A DNA stretch of 64,000 bases, from positions 65,609,064 to 65,673,063 of the forward strand of contig NC_080542.1 in assembly GCF_028640845.1 (NCBI RefSeq), read 5' to 3'. The translations under genes and the position numbers were made by a program. Under the pieces are notes generated by a model. It was not told the DNA's origin. It saw only the letters and a program-made list of their open reading frames with translations, and did not search any database. The stretch is from Ahaetulla prasina (Eukaryota; Chordata; Lepidosauria; Squamata; Colubridae). This document shows, piece after piece, positions 43,917-53,729 of this stretch (position 1 is its first letter; each line of letters opens with the position of its first letter).

Positions 43917-43924
43917 GTTTAAGG

Positions 43925-44708
43925 CAGTGGTCACCAACCAGTGGTCCATGGTCACTGGTGGTCCACAAGAAAATTTTGGTGGTCCACAGAAAAAATATTT
44001 GCATTTTTTATATTGCACTCAATCAGGGGTCCTCAAACTACGGCCCTAGATGGATACAGACAAAGAACAGTTGTGTTGCTGCAGAGAGTCTCCCCCTTTG
44101 GGATCTTTTTGTGTGGGGTAGACGGGGGCAGAAATTCCAACTTGGGATCGGCTTCAGCCTCCTGGTGCAGGACTTTGGGTGAAGGCTGGAGGAGAGTGCC
44201 TCTAGTGATGAAGAGCCGGAGGGCCTTGTTCCAGTGGGCCTGCATCATGGCCTGGAATTGGCTGACCATCTCAGCCCGCTGAGCCTCCAAGTGCTGGTAC
44301 CTGGCCTTGCACTCCCACAGGTCTTCCCTCTGCTTGGAAAGCCTATGCTTGTAGTCCTCAGTGAAGTGCTTCTGTTGAGCTTCCTTCTCAACCAGATCCA
44401 ATTTGAACTGAGCCAGCTGTTTTGCCAATTTTTTCTTGTGGTGGCTGTTTAGCTCCAGCAACTGCTTCCTGTTGGGGCCCTAAGGAGCCTGAACGGGCAG
44501 GCGAGGAGTGGCTGGGAGGGGAGGGTGAGTAGAGGCCGGTGAGGCATCCCTCAATGCGAGTGACATCAAATTACCCATGCCCATCCAGTCACATGACCAC
44601 CTAGCCATGCCCACTCAGCCGGTCATTAGGCAGATCATATTAGTGGTCTGCGGGATTTAAAATTATGAATTTAGTGGTCCCTGAGGTCCAAAAGGTTGGG
44701 GACCCCTG
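43925..44708. mobile_element. hAT element carrying a captured exon (784 bp)
   Basis: The ends CAGTGGTCACCAACC and GGTTGGGGACCCCTG are flanked by the exact 8-bp duplication GTTTAAGG (43917-43924 and 44709-44716). Short direct words 'gtggtcc(a/c)' recur near both ends. The interior does not resemble transposase. It holds another hAT-like left end (CAGGGGTCCTCAAACTACGG near 44025) and a long minus-strand coding-like segment (44033-44473). The right part shares 'cgagtgacatcaaattaccc' and 'ccggtcattag' with the element end at 28871-29054. This looks like a non-autonomous hAT that picked up host sequence. Confidence 0.88.
44033..44473 (-). pseudogene. Captured coiled-coil exon (gene of origin unidentified)
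   Basis: The minus strand is open for over 140 codons. The first 85 form a highly charged, heptad-patterned helix (HKKKLAKQLAQFKLDLVEKE, then HRLSKQREDLWECKARYQHL, then QAMMQAHW). A proline-rich basic tail follows (PPSTPHKKIPKGETL). This is the look of a real host exon and not of random or transposase sequence. The segment begins just after CCCCAACAG, an acceptor-like site at about 44474, so it may be a last exon taken with its splice acceptor. I cannot name the parent. The final 20 or so codons, past GETL, run into the hAT-like end and are probably not part of the original protein. Whether it is expressed is unknown. Confidence 0.5.
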
Positions 44709-44716
44709 GTTTAAGG

Positions 44717-46260
44717 TATTATATGCATTAGATAGGTAAGTAGGTTTTTGGAGGTTCTGATACAGTTATCAGTAGATGACATTCTAGATCTTGTATTAGT
44801 TGCTACGATGTCAGTAGGAACTAGGGATTAAAGTCCTTGGATATGGGATGTGGGGATGTGGTAGAATGGGCCTTTTAATTAATTCTACTTAGATGAGTTG
44901 TCAAGTAAATTAAGATGTATCAGATCGTTAGATAAGAATGATAGCATATTGATGAGGATTCAGTTTGGTTTTGAGTAGTTAGACTTGCAAGTTTGCTGTG
45001 ACATTTCATATTTTCCTGACTTTGTAGAGTTGTCAATTTACAGGGGCATGAAGGTATATAGCAATTCTTAATATTGCAGCCATCAACTAGGAAGTCCAGA
45101 TACACCAGCTCAATCATGGTTTAGGGATTGTTTAAGTTTGTTATGTCTTTTCAATATTTCTTCCTATTCACAGTTTGGTAGAACAGTGAAAGAAAGAAGC
45201 AATTAAGTCTGGTCCTAAGGTTTCAAGGGTTAATTAAGCTGGTTCTAAAATTCCAACCCTGTCATGTTATTTTGATGTATTTTTTTGTAAGTTGTCTTAT
45301 CAAGCACTGTGATAAAGAGCTATTTTGTCATCATTTGGCACACTGCCCATAGTGAGAGGCAGCATAGATCCATCCTGATGCAAATTTCTGAGAAATTGAC
45401 TCCTTTTCTCATTATGAAATATTTTCAATTGATATATTGGGAAGAGCTCTGGAAAGATTTCATTTTGGAGGACATTTAAAGATTTGTGGACTGATCAAAA
45501 CACAACATAATTCTTTTGTGATCTGCCATGCTTGGAAGTCATTCAATAGCATGTATATTGAGCATATGACGTTGTCACTGAAGATTATGACTAAGAGATT
45601 GAACAACAGCTTTTCTGGTAACCAGTGTCCAGTATTAATTCTTTTAAGTATGATCAGTAATGCAGCCTCATTTGTTTAAAGTATGCAGCTATTCCTAGAT
45701 GATTTTGATCCTTTGGGGGATCAAAATCAGATTGATAATTTACTATACTGTTACTGTTTTGAAGATCTCATCTGTAGATTGTTCCTTCCTTTGCACAAAC
45801 AATTCAAATGCTGGTGCTAAAAGGTCCACAATTTTATTTATGGATGGAAATTCAAAGAGAGAAATTACTGTTTGTGCAGTTAGGAAGCATTGCCTGGGAG
45901 TAAGGTCTGTTGCATATTCCTTTGCATTTTGTGTTTCTGCTCACCCTCAAAGAAGAAAGATTTATTGAAGAGGTAGCAGTTATTTCAATCCCAGCAGCAT
46001 AAGAAGCTAAAAGGGGCAGGGAATCATTATGGTGCTTTGACTCCTCATACAGAGAAAAGGAAACTCCAGTAATTGGTGTTTCCCAAGTTCTGATTTAACA
46101 ACCAAATTGAGAGGGTCATATCTATTTGTGGTATAGATAGAGTAAATAGAGTAGGAGGAATTTTCTTTTTTTATCAGCTTTTACTTAAAGATTTCTCATA
46201 TACTTCTCCACTCCAGCTACCTTAAGAGTCTTTCAATGATAAACGTGTCTCAACATTTAT
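44717..46260. other. AT-rich intergenic DNA, nothing recognised
   Basis: Short frames only (for example 45437-45679 plus and 45699-45968 plus), without motifs. Confidence 0.4.
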
Positions 46261-46265
46261 CTGCT

Positions 46266-46310
46266 TGAATAGAAGAGAATAGAAGAGAATAGAAGAGAAT
46301 AGAATAGAAT
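46266..46310 (+). repeat. (GAATA)n-type microsatellite at a CR1/L3 3' end
   Basis: AGAAGAGAAT and AGAATAGAAT repeats directly precede 'tctttattggccaagtgtgattgg', the complement of the CR1/L3 3' end. Confidence 0.95.
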
Positions 46311-47745
46311 TCTTTATTGGCCAAGTGTGATTGGACACAAGAGGAATTTGTCTTAGTGCATATGCTCTCAGTGTACATAGAAGAAAAGATATGTTCAGCA
46401 AGAATTCTAAGAAAAAACACTTAATGATAACCATAGGGTATAAATAAGCAATCAGGAAATAATATCAATATAAATAGTAAGGATACAAGCAAGTTATAGT
46501 CATTTAGTCATAAGTGGAAGGAGATGGGTGATGGGAACGATGAGAAGATTAATAGTAGTGTAGATTTAGTAATACTTTGACAGTGTTGAGGGAATTATTT
46601 GTTTAGCAGAGTGATGGCATTCGGGAACAAACTGTTCTTGTGTCTAGTTGTTTTGGTGTGCAGTGCTCTGTAGCATCGTTCTGAGGGTAGGAGTTGAAAC
46701 AATTTATGTCCAGGATGTGAGGGGTCTGTAAATATTTTCAAGGCCCTCTTTTTGACTCGTGCAGTATACAGGTCCTCAATGGAAGGCAGGTTGGTAGCAA
46801 TTATTTTTTCTGCAGTTCTAATTATCCTCTGAAGTCTGTGTCTGTCTTTTTTTTTTAATTTCTTTTGTCACAACAGAATACACAAACAATTGTTATAGAT
46901 AAAACAACATATTTTGAAGAAAATATACATATATGTATAAAAATATGCATTAACTATATCAATTTGATATGATGAAGGGAACAATAGGACAGGAACGGTA
47001 GGCACTTTTGTGCTCTTATGCACGCCCCTTATAGCCCTCTTAGAAATGGGGTGAGGTCAATAGTAGACAGTTTTTGGTTGAAGATTTTGGGATTTTGAGT
47101 AGAGACTATGGAGTCAGGTAATGAGTTCCAAGCATTAACAACTCTGTTACAGAAGTCATATTTTCTGCAATCAAGTTTGAAGCGGTTGACATTTAGCTTG
47201 AATCTATTTTTTGCTCTTGTAATATTGCGATTGAAGCTGAAGTAGTCTTTTATAGCAAGGATATTGCAATAGATGATTTTGTGTTTTAAACACAGGTCAT
47301 GTCGAAGTCGACGGAGTTGTAAGTTTTCTAATCCCAGGATTTCAAGCAAACCAGACAGTTATAGAGATGCAAATGACAGACTCAATAATTCCTCAGTAGA
47401 ACTGTATCAGCAGCTCCTTGAACATTTTGAGTCCGAAAGAATATTCTTTGTTGTGCTTTTTTGATGATGTTTTTGATGTTAGCTGTCCATTTCAGATCTT
47501 GCGATATGGTAGAACCTAGAAATTTGAAGGTTTCTACTGTTAATACTGTGTTGTCTAATATTGTGAGAAGTGGAAATATGGAAGGGTCCTAAAGTCTACC
47601 ACCACTACTACAGTTTTGAGTGTGTTCAGTTCCAGATTGTTCCAGTCGCACCATGAGGCTAGTCGTTCAACCTCCCGTCTGTATGCGGATTCATCATTGT
47701 CTCTTGGCTGACATAGGTGTTGGTTGGAATCCAAGACAGATAAAA
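46311..47745 (-). mobile_element. CR1/L3-type LINE, second copy, interrupted
   Basis: The 3' half matches 37472-38340 closely, base for base over long runs ('ctcttgtgtctagttg'-like words, 'tgcagttctaattatcctctgaag'). It is split at 46845-47346 by another LINE end. The CR1 sequence resumes at 47347 ('aaaccagacagttatagag') and ends near 47745. About 17 bases present in the first copy are missing at the interruption, so insertion was accompanied by a small deletion. Confidence 0.88.
46845..47346 (-). mobile_element. LINE 3' end nested in the CR1/L3 copy
   Basis: A T-run at 46847-46857 marks the 3' end on the minus strand. A 107-codon frame (47029-47349) reads RRLRHDLCLKHKIIYCN, later NRVVNAWNSLPDSIV, and ends in FLRGL and a stop. 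The VVNAWNSLP motif is the C-terminal signature of a group of jockey/CR1-related LINEs. Only the last 100 or so residues of the ORF are present. Confidence 0.7.
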
Positions 47746-47931
47746 TTATAGTTTTTCCTTTTGTCAATATTATCCAAACCAATGATAGGGATTTTCCCCT
47801 TCTTTTTTTTTGCTTCCTTCTTGGTTTCCTTAAAATCCATAAATTCTTTGTGGAATTTAAAACTTTTATATGTGTTTACAAGTGTTAAATGTTTTAAAGA
47901 GGTAATTATACTATTAACCTGATTTAATAGT

Positions 47932-48135
47932 TAATGTACCAGGCCAGAAACCAAGAGATTGTGAGTTCTAGTTCTGACTGAAACATAAAAGCCAGTGAAT
48001 GACTTTGGGCCAGTTACTCTCTCTCTAAGCCTAACTCATATAGTTGTGGGAAAATAAGAAAAAGGAGGAAGATTAGATATGTCACTGTCTTGCATTATGT
48101 ATAAAAATAATAAAGGTAGAATAAAAGAAATCTTT
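47932..48135 (+). mobile_element. MIR-like CORE SINE
   Basis: The words 'aaccaagagattgtgagttctagttctgact', 'gtgaatgactttgggccagttactctctctct' and 'aagcctaactcatatagttgtggg' follow the order of MIR-type SINEs: B-box region, conserved core, then an L2-related tail. The A-box end is degraded. Such SINEs depend on L2 LINEs, which are also present in this window. Confidence 0.65.
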
Positions 48136-48904
48136 AAAAAAGGGACAAGATGCAGTGAGCACATAAAATTTCATGTTAACTGAATACTACCTTGCTGGTC
48201 TCTTCCCCCTCCTCCCCATCATTTTTGCTGGATATGCATATGTTCTTATTGCCAGCCTCCATTATTTGATTCTGCTAGAGTCTTGGTTATTGTACTGTAT
48301 TTATTCTTTCTACACTACTCAGAATCATAAAGGATGAGAAAGGTGGATCTGACTTCAGGGAACAACTTCTATGAAAATTGATATTTACCGGTTAAAAATT
48401 AAAGTCAGATTTGGGTCCTTTATGTTACAATTTTCCTGCTTATCTGTAACACAACATTTACAAAGATTGAGCCAGTTGATATCTAACATATTTGCACATT
48501 AATCTCAATCTGGAATGAGCTTCCTGCTACCTGTTGTATGTAACAGTCTGTGGTTCATTATAAATCAGCTTTTTTTGTGGCTACCTCTGAACTAATCTTT
48601 TATACAAATATGCTCTGGGCATGATTTAAATATAGTTAAATATTGCATGAATAACTGGTTTCATGAATTGTAACTTATTTATTTTGATTTGATTTTAGTT
48701 TTAAAAACCCAACAATAATCTGCTATGGAACGGGTGTGTACGCCATTGGAATGTCTACTTCCCACTGGTATAGTATCTACTACTTACTTATATATTTATA
48801 TAGAGAATATACTTAGAATATAAGTATTTATGTATTTAAGAATTTAATTGATAGTTGTATGATTTTACACTATTTTAAAACAAGATAAATCACTGAGTCA
48901 TGCT
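48136..48904. other. AT-rich intergenic DNA, nothing recognised
   Basis: No feature could be supported here. Confidence 0.4.
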
Positions 48905-48975
48905 TTAGTATAGTAGCCTAGCGTAGCATAGTGTAGTGTAGCGTAGCATAGCATAACATAGAGTAGAGCATGGCT
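48905..48975 (+). repeat. (TAGCA/TAGTG)n pentamer minisatellite
   Basis: Imperfect pentamers (TAGCG, TAGCA, TAGTG, TAACA) run for about 70 bases. No LINE end adjoins it, unlike the (GAATA)n tracts. Confidence 0.88.
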
Positions 48976-49422
48976 ACAAACCATACTGTGATCAGTTCAG
49001 AAGGACAAATAGGCACTAAATTTTAATTTGGAAAATCTACATTTGTCCTAATGATGTTGCAAGAAAGAATGCTATCATTGCACCAACTTCTGCACTTCTT
49101 CTCAAATCTGTGAATCAAAATACAGTCTTCTCCACTATTGCAGAGCAAAAAAGATTTAGGAAATATGATTGGCCAAATGAGAGTAGCAACATGGGAGAAA
49201 TTGTAATAGAAGAAATCTAATGTAGCTTTTCCCAATCTGCTGGATGGGACCTGATGGGAATTTCTAGTCATTAAAATCTATGGTTCCTCTTTTCCTAAAG
49301 ACCTATGTTTTAAAGTTTTGAATTCCATTATTGAATGAAAACAAAAGCAACCAATGAGTGAAAAATATTATCCCTTAAAAAGACAGAATGATGATTTAAA
49401 ATGGAAGAAGAGATACCAAAGG
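48976..49422. other. Unassigned spacer
   Basis: No supported repeat or gene. An 82-codon minus-strand frame at 49023-49271 has no motif. Confidence 0.35.
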
Positions 49423-49424
49423 GT

Positions 49425-49558
<134 letters not shown>

Positions 49559-49761
49559 GTCTTTGGTTGTTCGGGTTTCCTCCCGTGTAAAATTGGAAGT
49601 GTCTTGGCGACGTTTCGACGAAGTCTCATTCGTCATCTTCAGGCTTCAGCTTCGTGCTTCTGGGAGCAATGTGAAACAGCTGCGATCACACATTGCTCCC
49701 AGAAGCTGAAGCCTGAAGATGAGACACGAAGACACTTCCAATTTTACACGGGAGAAAACCC
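49559..49761. repeat. Inverted pair of Penelope-like terminal repeats
   Basis: 49559-49673 (minus orientation) and 49687-49761 (plus orientation) mirror each other around a spacer of about 13 bases. The plus-oriented arm has lost the bases that form the hammerhead motif: it goes from CTGAAGATGAGAC directly to GAAGACACTTCC. The same head-to-head layout occurs at 39.3-39.6 kb. Confidence 0.85.
49609..49642 (-). ncRNA. Hammerhead-ribozyme-like motif, left end
   Basis: Complementary to the plus strand, the order CTGAAGA, T, GACGA/TCGTC stem II, GAAA, CGTC is complete and identical in its core to the copies at 39380-39413 (minus) and 52214-52247 (plus). Confidence 0.65.
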
Positions 49762-50101
49762 ACCAAAGTATGTGCTTGGGGGTTATATTTGTTTTGATAG
49801 CTGTCAAGGCTTCTTTGATTGGCACTTGGGTGAAGAGGGATATGACATCAAAGCTCACGAGTAGGTCGCTGGGCTGTAAGTTTTGTTTCTTTATGATCTC
49901 TATGAACTGGAATGAGTTTTTTACGTGTGAGGCGATGGATTCTGCATAGGGCTGTAGTTGTTTGGCGAGAAATTTGGCTAGGTTTTGTAGAGGTGAGCCT
50001 ATGGAGCTGACTATGGGTCTGAGTGGGGTTCCTTCTTTGTGTATCTTGGGGAGGCTGTAGAGCTTAGGGCATCTGGATGATTTCTCTCTGGGAATGATTC
50101 T

Positions 50102-51690
50102 TTGTTGGATTTCTTCGCTGATGGGGGAGGCTTTTATTTTGGATCTAACCTGAAAAAAGATACCAGCATAATAATCCTACCAGCAGACAAGGGCAACGCC
50201 ACGGTGGTTATGAACACATCTGACTACCAAACCAAATTAACCAACCTACTCCAAGACCCTGCATACAAGCCCCTAAAACAGACCCCACCACCTACCTAGA
50301 AAACCACTAGATCCAAAATAAAAGCCTCCCCCATCAGCGAAGAAATCCAACAAAGAATCATTCCCAGAGAGAAATCATCCAGATGCCCTAAGCTCTACGG
50401 CCTCCCCAAGATACACAAAGAAGGAACCCCACTCAGACCCATAGTCAGCTCCATAGGCTCACCTCTACAAAACCTAGCCAAATTTCTCGCCAAACAACTA
50501 CAGCCCTATGCAGAATCCATTGCCTCACACGTAAAAACTCATTCCAGTTCATAGAGATCATAAAGAAACAAAACTTACAGCCCAGCGACCTACTCGTGAG
50601 CTTTGATGTCATATCCTCTTCACCCAAGTGCCAATCAAAGAAGCCTTGACAGCTATCCAAAACAAATATAACCCCCAAGCACATACTAGATCTGACCAAC
50701 CACTGCCTATCCAACACATACTTCATCTATAACGGACAAAAATACAAACAAATAGAAGGCGCACCCATGGGATCACCCTCTCACCTGTCATTGCCAACCT
50801 CTACATGGAACACTTTGAAACCCAAGCACTAGAAAAATCTGATCACAAACCCAAACTCTGGCTCAGATACGAGACGACACCTTCATAATCTGGCCACACG
50901 GAAAGAAAACTTGAAAACTTCCTCACACACCTCAATAGCCTACACCCCAAAATACAGTTCACCATGGAAACAGAAGTTAACAACCAACTTCCTTCCTAGA
51001 TGTCTTAGTCTACAAGAAACCCAATGGCTCCCTAGGACACACCATCTACCAGAAGAAAACACACACAAACCGCTATCTGCATGCACTCTCACACCACCAC
51101 CCAGCACAGATCAACTCCGTAGCCAAGACACTCATCTCTAGAACAAAATGCTTAGCTGACGAACAACACCTAAAACCGAACTACACACTCTCACAAACGT
51201 ACTAACATCCAATGGATTCCAGAGAAATAAGATTACCAAACTAATCCAAAAGAACCCCCACTAAAACCCAAGACAGAGAGCAAGAAAATGGCACAGCCCT
51301 CCTCCCATATATAAAAGGCACCACAGACAGAATCAGCAAGATCCTCCACAAACATAACATCAAGACAGCATTCTGCACAAACCAAAAATATCCACCATCC
51401 TAAGAAACCCCAAAGACAAAATTGAGTTAGAAAATCAAGGAGTATATGAAATCCCATGCACCGCCTGCCCCACCACATACATTGGACAAACCAACAGAAG
51501 AATAAGTGCACGATTGAAGAACACAAGAACTCATTCAAAAAGAGGAACCAACTTCTTCCCTGGTCCAACACTTTAAAGTCACAGGACACGATATTGACTT
51601 TAAAAGACCAGAACTATCGCCAAAACTGAACACTTTAACAACAGAATAATCAGAGAAGCCATCGAGATAGAAAACGCCCACACAGCATGA
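50102..51690 (+). pseudogene. Penelope-like reverse transcriptase and GIY-YIG endonuclease, frameshifted
   Basis: Readable blocks in order: IIILPADKGNATVVM (50160-50215), the N-terminal motif specific to Penelope-like RTs; CPKLYGLPKIHKEGTPLRPI (near 50385-50444), the finger motif; [14 protein letters not shown] (around 50600-50640, frameshifted), motif A of the palm; an RY..DDTF-like motif near 50865-50890, where the catalytic YADD box is broken by an indel; FLDVLVYKKPNGSLGHTIYQ (near 50990-51050); and YEIPCTACPTTYIGQTNRRI (near 51445-51505), the CxxC-plus-GIY-YIG endonuclease start. In intact elements the two domains nick the target and copy the RNA. The C-terminal end is near 51690. Stops and at least four frameshifts make it a pseudogene. 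Confidence 0.88.
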
Positions 51691-52169
51691 ACAAACGAGA
51701 TGATACCTCCCGCCTACCAGCCATTTGGAAACCTGCCCTTATTGACAAACGTGTCCCTAACACGAGGAATGACACCAGACCCACACTCACGAGGTCCACA
51801 CAGGATGTCACCACCACACATCCACCCAGAAAGCACACCCAAACCCACACTGATCAGGAAGCACGACCAAGGACCAGAAGCCAGACCGCAGCTGCAACAT
51901 TAGCCACTTCAAACCCTCCAATCCATACATGCAGCAGACTGACACCCACTATGAAGATGTAGCACGACCACGAACACGAAGCCAAACAGCAGCAGTGCAG
52001 CTCACCAGCTCAAATCCCCTGCAGCACAGATTAGACTGAGCACAACCAAGCCCCCACCAACACAGGACACACCCCAGCCAATCAGAGCACAGAAAACCCC
52101 AGCCAATCAGAGCACAGCCAAGCTCCCACCCAATCAGTTCAAACCCCCACTAGCAGTTAAAAGGAAGAA

Positions 52170-52338
52170 ATAGCTGCGATCACACATTGCTCCCAGAAGC
52201 ACGAAGCTGAAGCCTGAAGATGACGAATGAGACTTCGTCGAAACGTCGCCAAGACACTTCCAATTTTACACGGGAGAAAACCCGAACAACCAAAGACCTA
52301 TATACAAACACCCGTGAAAACCTCAGAAAACATATATA
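52170..52338 (+). repeat. Right terminal repeat of the Penelope-like element
   Basis: It shares 'cacattgctcccagaagcacgaagctgaagcctgaagatgac' (as successive short words) through 'aaccaaagacctatatacaaacacccgtgaaaacctcag' with both fold-back pairs. It ends in (AT)n. These pseudo-LTRs are characteristic of Penelope-like elements. Confidence 0.85.
52214..52247 (+). ncRNA. Hammerhead-ribozyme-like motif, right end
   Basis: CTGAAGA at 52214-52220, one T, GACGA/TCGTC stem II, GAAA at 52240-52243, then C and GTC at 52245-52247. The motif is on the same strand as the reverse transcriptase, as known for hammerheads in Penelope-like elements. The core is intact, stem II is perfect and stem III is two pairs. 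Self-cleavage at the GUC would define a terminus of the transcript. Confidence 0.7.
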
Positions 52339-53060
52339 TATAAAAGGATGTATGTTTGTGTGTGTGTTCCAGCATAACTCTGGAACGCCTTGAGCAATTT
52401 CAACCAAACTTGGTACACAGATGACTTACCCTCTGGAAACAAATATGGAGGGGAGGGGGAGACACACCTAGGTATGTGTGTCTGTTTGTGTGTTCCAGCA
52501 TAACTTTGGAATGCCTGGGCTGTTAAGGAGAGCGAGCACGGCATCCTTGGCTGGCAATTGTTTGTGATGTCAGTTCCTTCACAGTTTCCTCTGGAAAGCC
52601 GGCCATGATGTTCACCCTCCAGTGGACCAATGGGGAAGTGCCTGATATATTTGGGCAAAGTGTCAGGATTGTAGACAGGGCGGGAAAGAGGAGCGCATGA
52701 GAGGGAGAAGGGAGAGGGCAGGGATGATGGAAATGAGAGTAAGAGGAAGAAAGGCCCCTCCCGATGGCTCCCTGTCACACAAACACTTTGATATCTATAA
52801 ATACCCGGGCAAAGATACTGCCTGTTGTGCCTTAAAATGGCTTTTACTGGATTGCCTTAAAATGGCTTTTATCGGCATAACTCTGGAATGCCTCTAGCAA
52901 TTTCAACCAAACTTGGTACACAGATGACTGGAAAGAAATACTGTGGGGGTAAAACACCCGTAATACCCCTTGGGATGTGTGTTCTATTAAGATACAGCCT
53001 GTTGTGCCTTAAAATGGCCTCTACTGGACTGTCTTAAAATGGCTTCTGGTACAGCACAGT
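52335..53060 (+). mobile_element. Helitron-like non-autonomous repeats
   Basis: The sentence 'agcataactctggaacgcc' then 'gcaatttcaaccaaacttgg' then 'tacacagatgact' occurs at about 52370-52432 and again at 52873-52930, with a short third trace at 52495. 'tataaatacccgggcaaag' (near 52797-52815) resembles the 3' hairpin of a reptile Helitron family, and 'tataaaaggatgtatgtttg' its 5' start. The copies are fragmented and overlapping, so element boundaries are not defined. No Rep/helicase is encoded. Confidence 0.4.
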
Positions 53061-53204
53061 GGGGTTGCCATGGTAAAGGCACATACCCCTGGCCCCACCG
53101 CAGCTGGCCAGGGTCGCAAGAGGAGAAGGAGGGGGAGGGCCCCCCATTGTGGAGGAGGGCCACCCACTGCGCCAATAACAGCTTATTTTCAGTTGCTTCT
53201 AGAC

Positions 53205-53721
53205 CAGTGGTAGTCAACCTGGTCCCTACCGCCCACTAGTGGGTGTTTCAGCTTTCAATGGTGGGCAGTAGGGGTTTTGTCCGATACTGAAGCACTTTCC
53301 TTTTTTTAAACTTAATTGACTTTTTAAAAAAATTTCATAGCATTATTTAAAAACATTTTCACTAGGTTTTCATAAAATTCCCCCTGACAATTTAAATTTC
53401 TGAAAATATACTATTTGTATCACCCGCGCATAAGTTTAGTTCATGTTACGTAAGTAAAACTAAATGGCGCTATAGTGCGACCGCAAACAAAAGAGCCTTG
53501 TCCCAGAATAGCTCACGCATCTCCCCCCACATCACTCAGCTGTAACAGACAAGCAGAGCTGGTAGCCGTTGCCCCCCCAAACCCAATCCATGATGCGCGA
53601 GAAGCATGCGCAAACGACGATACACAGCGCATTACTGTGGAACCGGGAGGCAGCTAGAAAATTTTACTACTAACAGAGATACAAAAGTGGGTGGTAGGTA
53701 TAAAAAGGTTGACTACCCATG
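53205..53721. mobile_element. Non-autonomous hAT element (517 bp), copy 2
   Basis: It starts CAGTGGTAGTCAACCTGG and ends GGTTGACTACCCATG. The flanking octamers TTCTAGAC (53197-53204) and CTCTAGAC (53722-53729) agree at seven of eight positions. It is the same family as 18252-18762, retaining a better right terminal repeat. Where the two differ, the changes are mostly C/T and G/A at former CpGs. Confidence 0.9.
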
Positions 53722-53729
53722 CTCTAGAC

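Noticed and set aside
51233..51850. Minus-strand ORFs of 118 and 66 codons with Trp/Phe-rich residues
   Set aside because: They are antisense to the Penelope-like endonuclease region.
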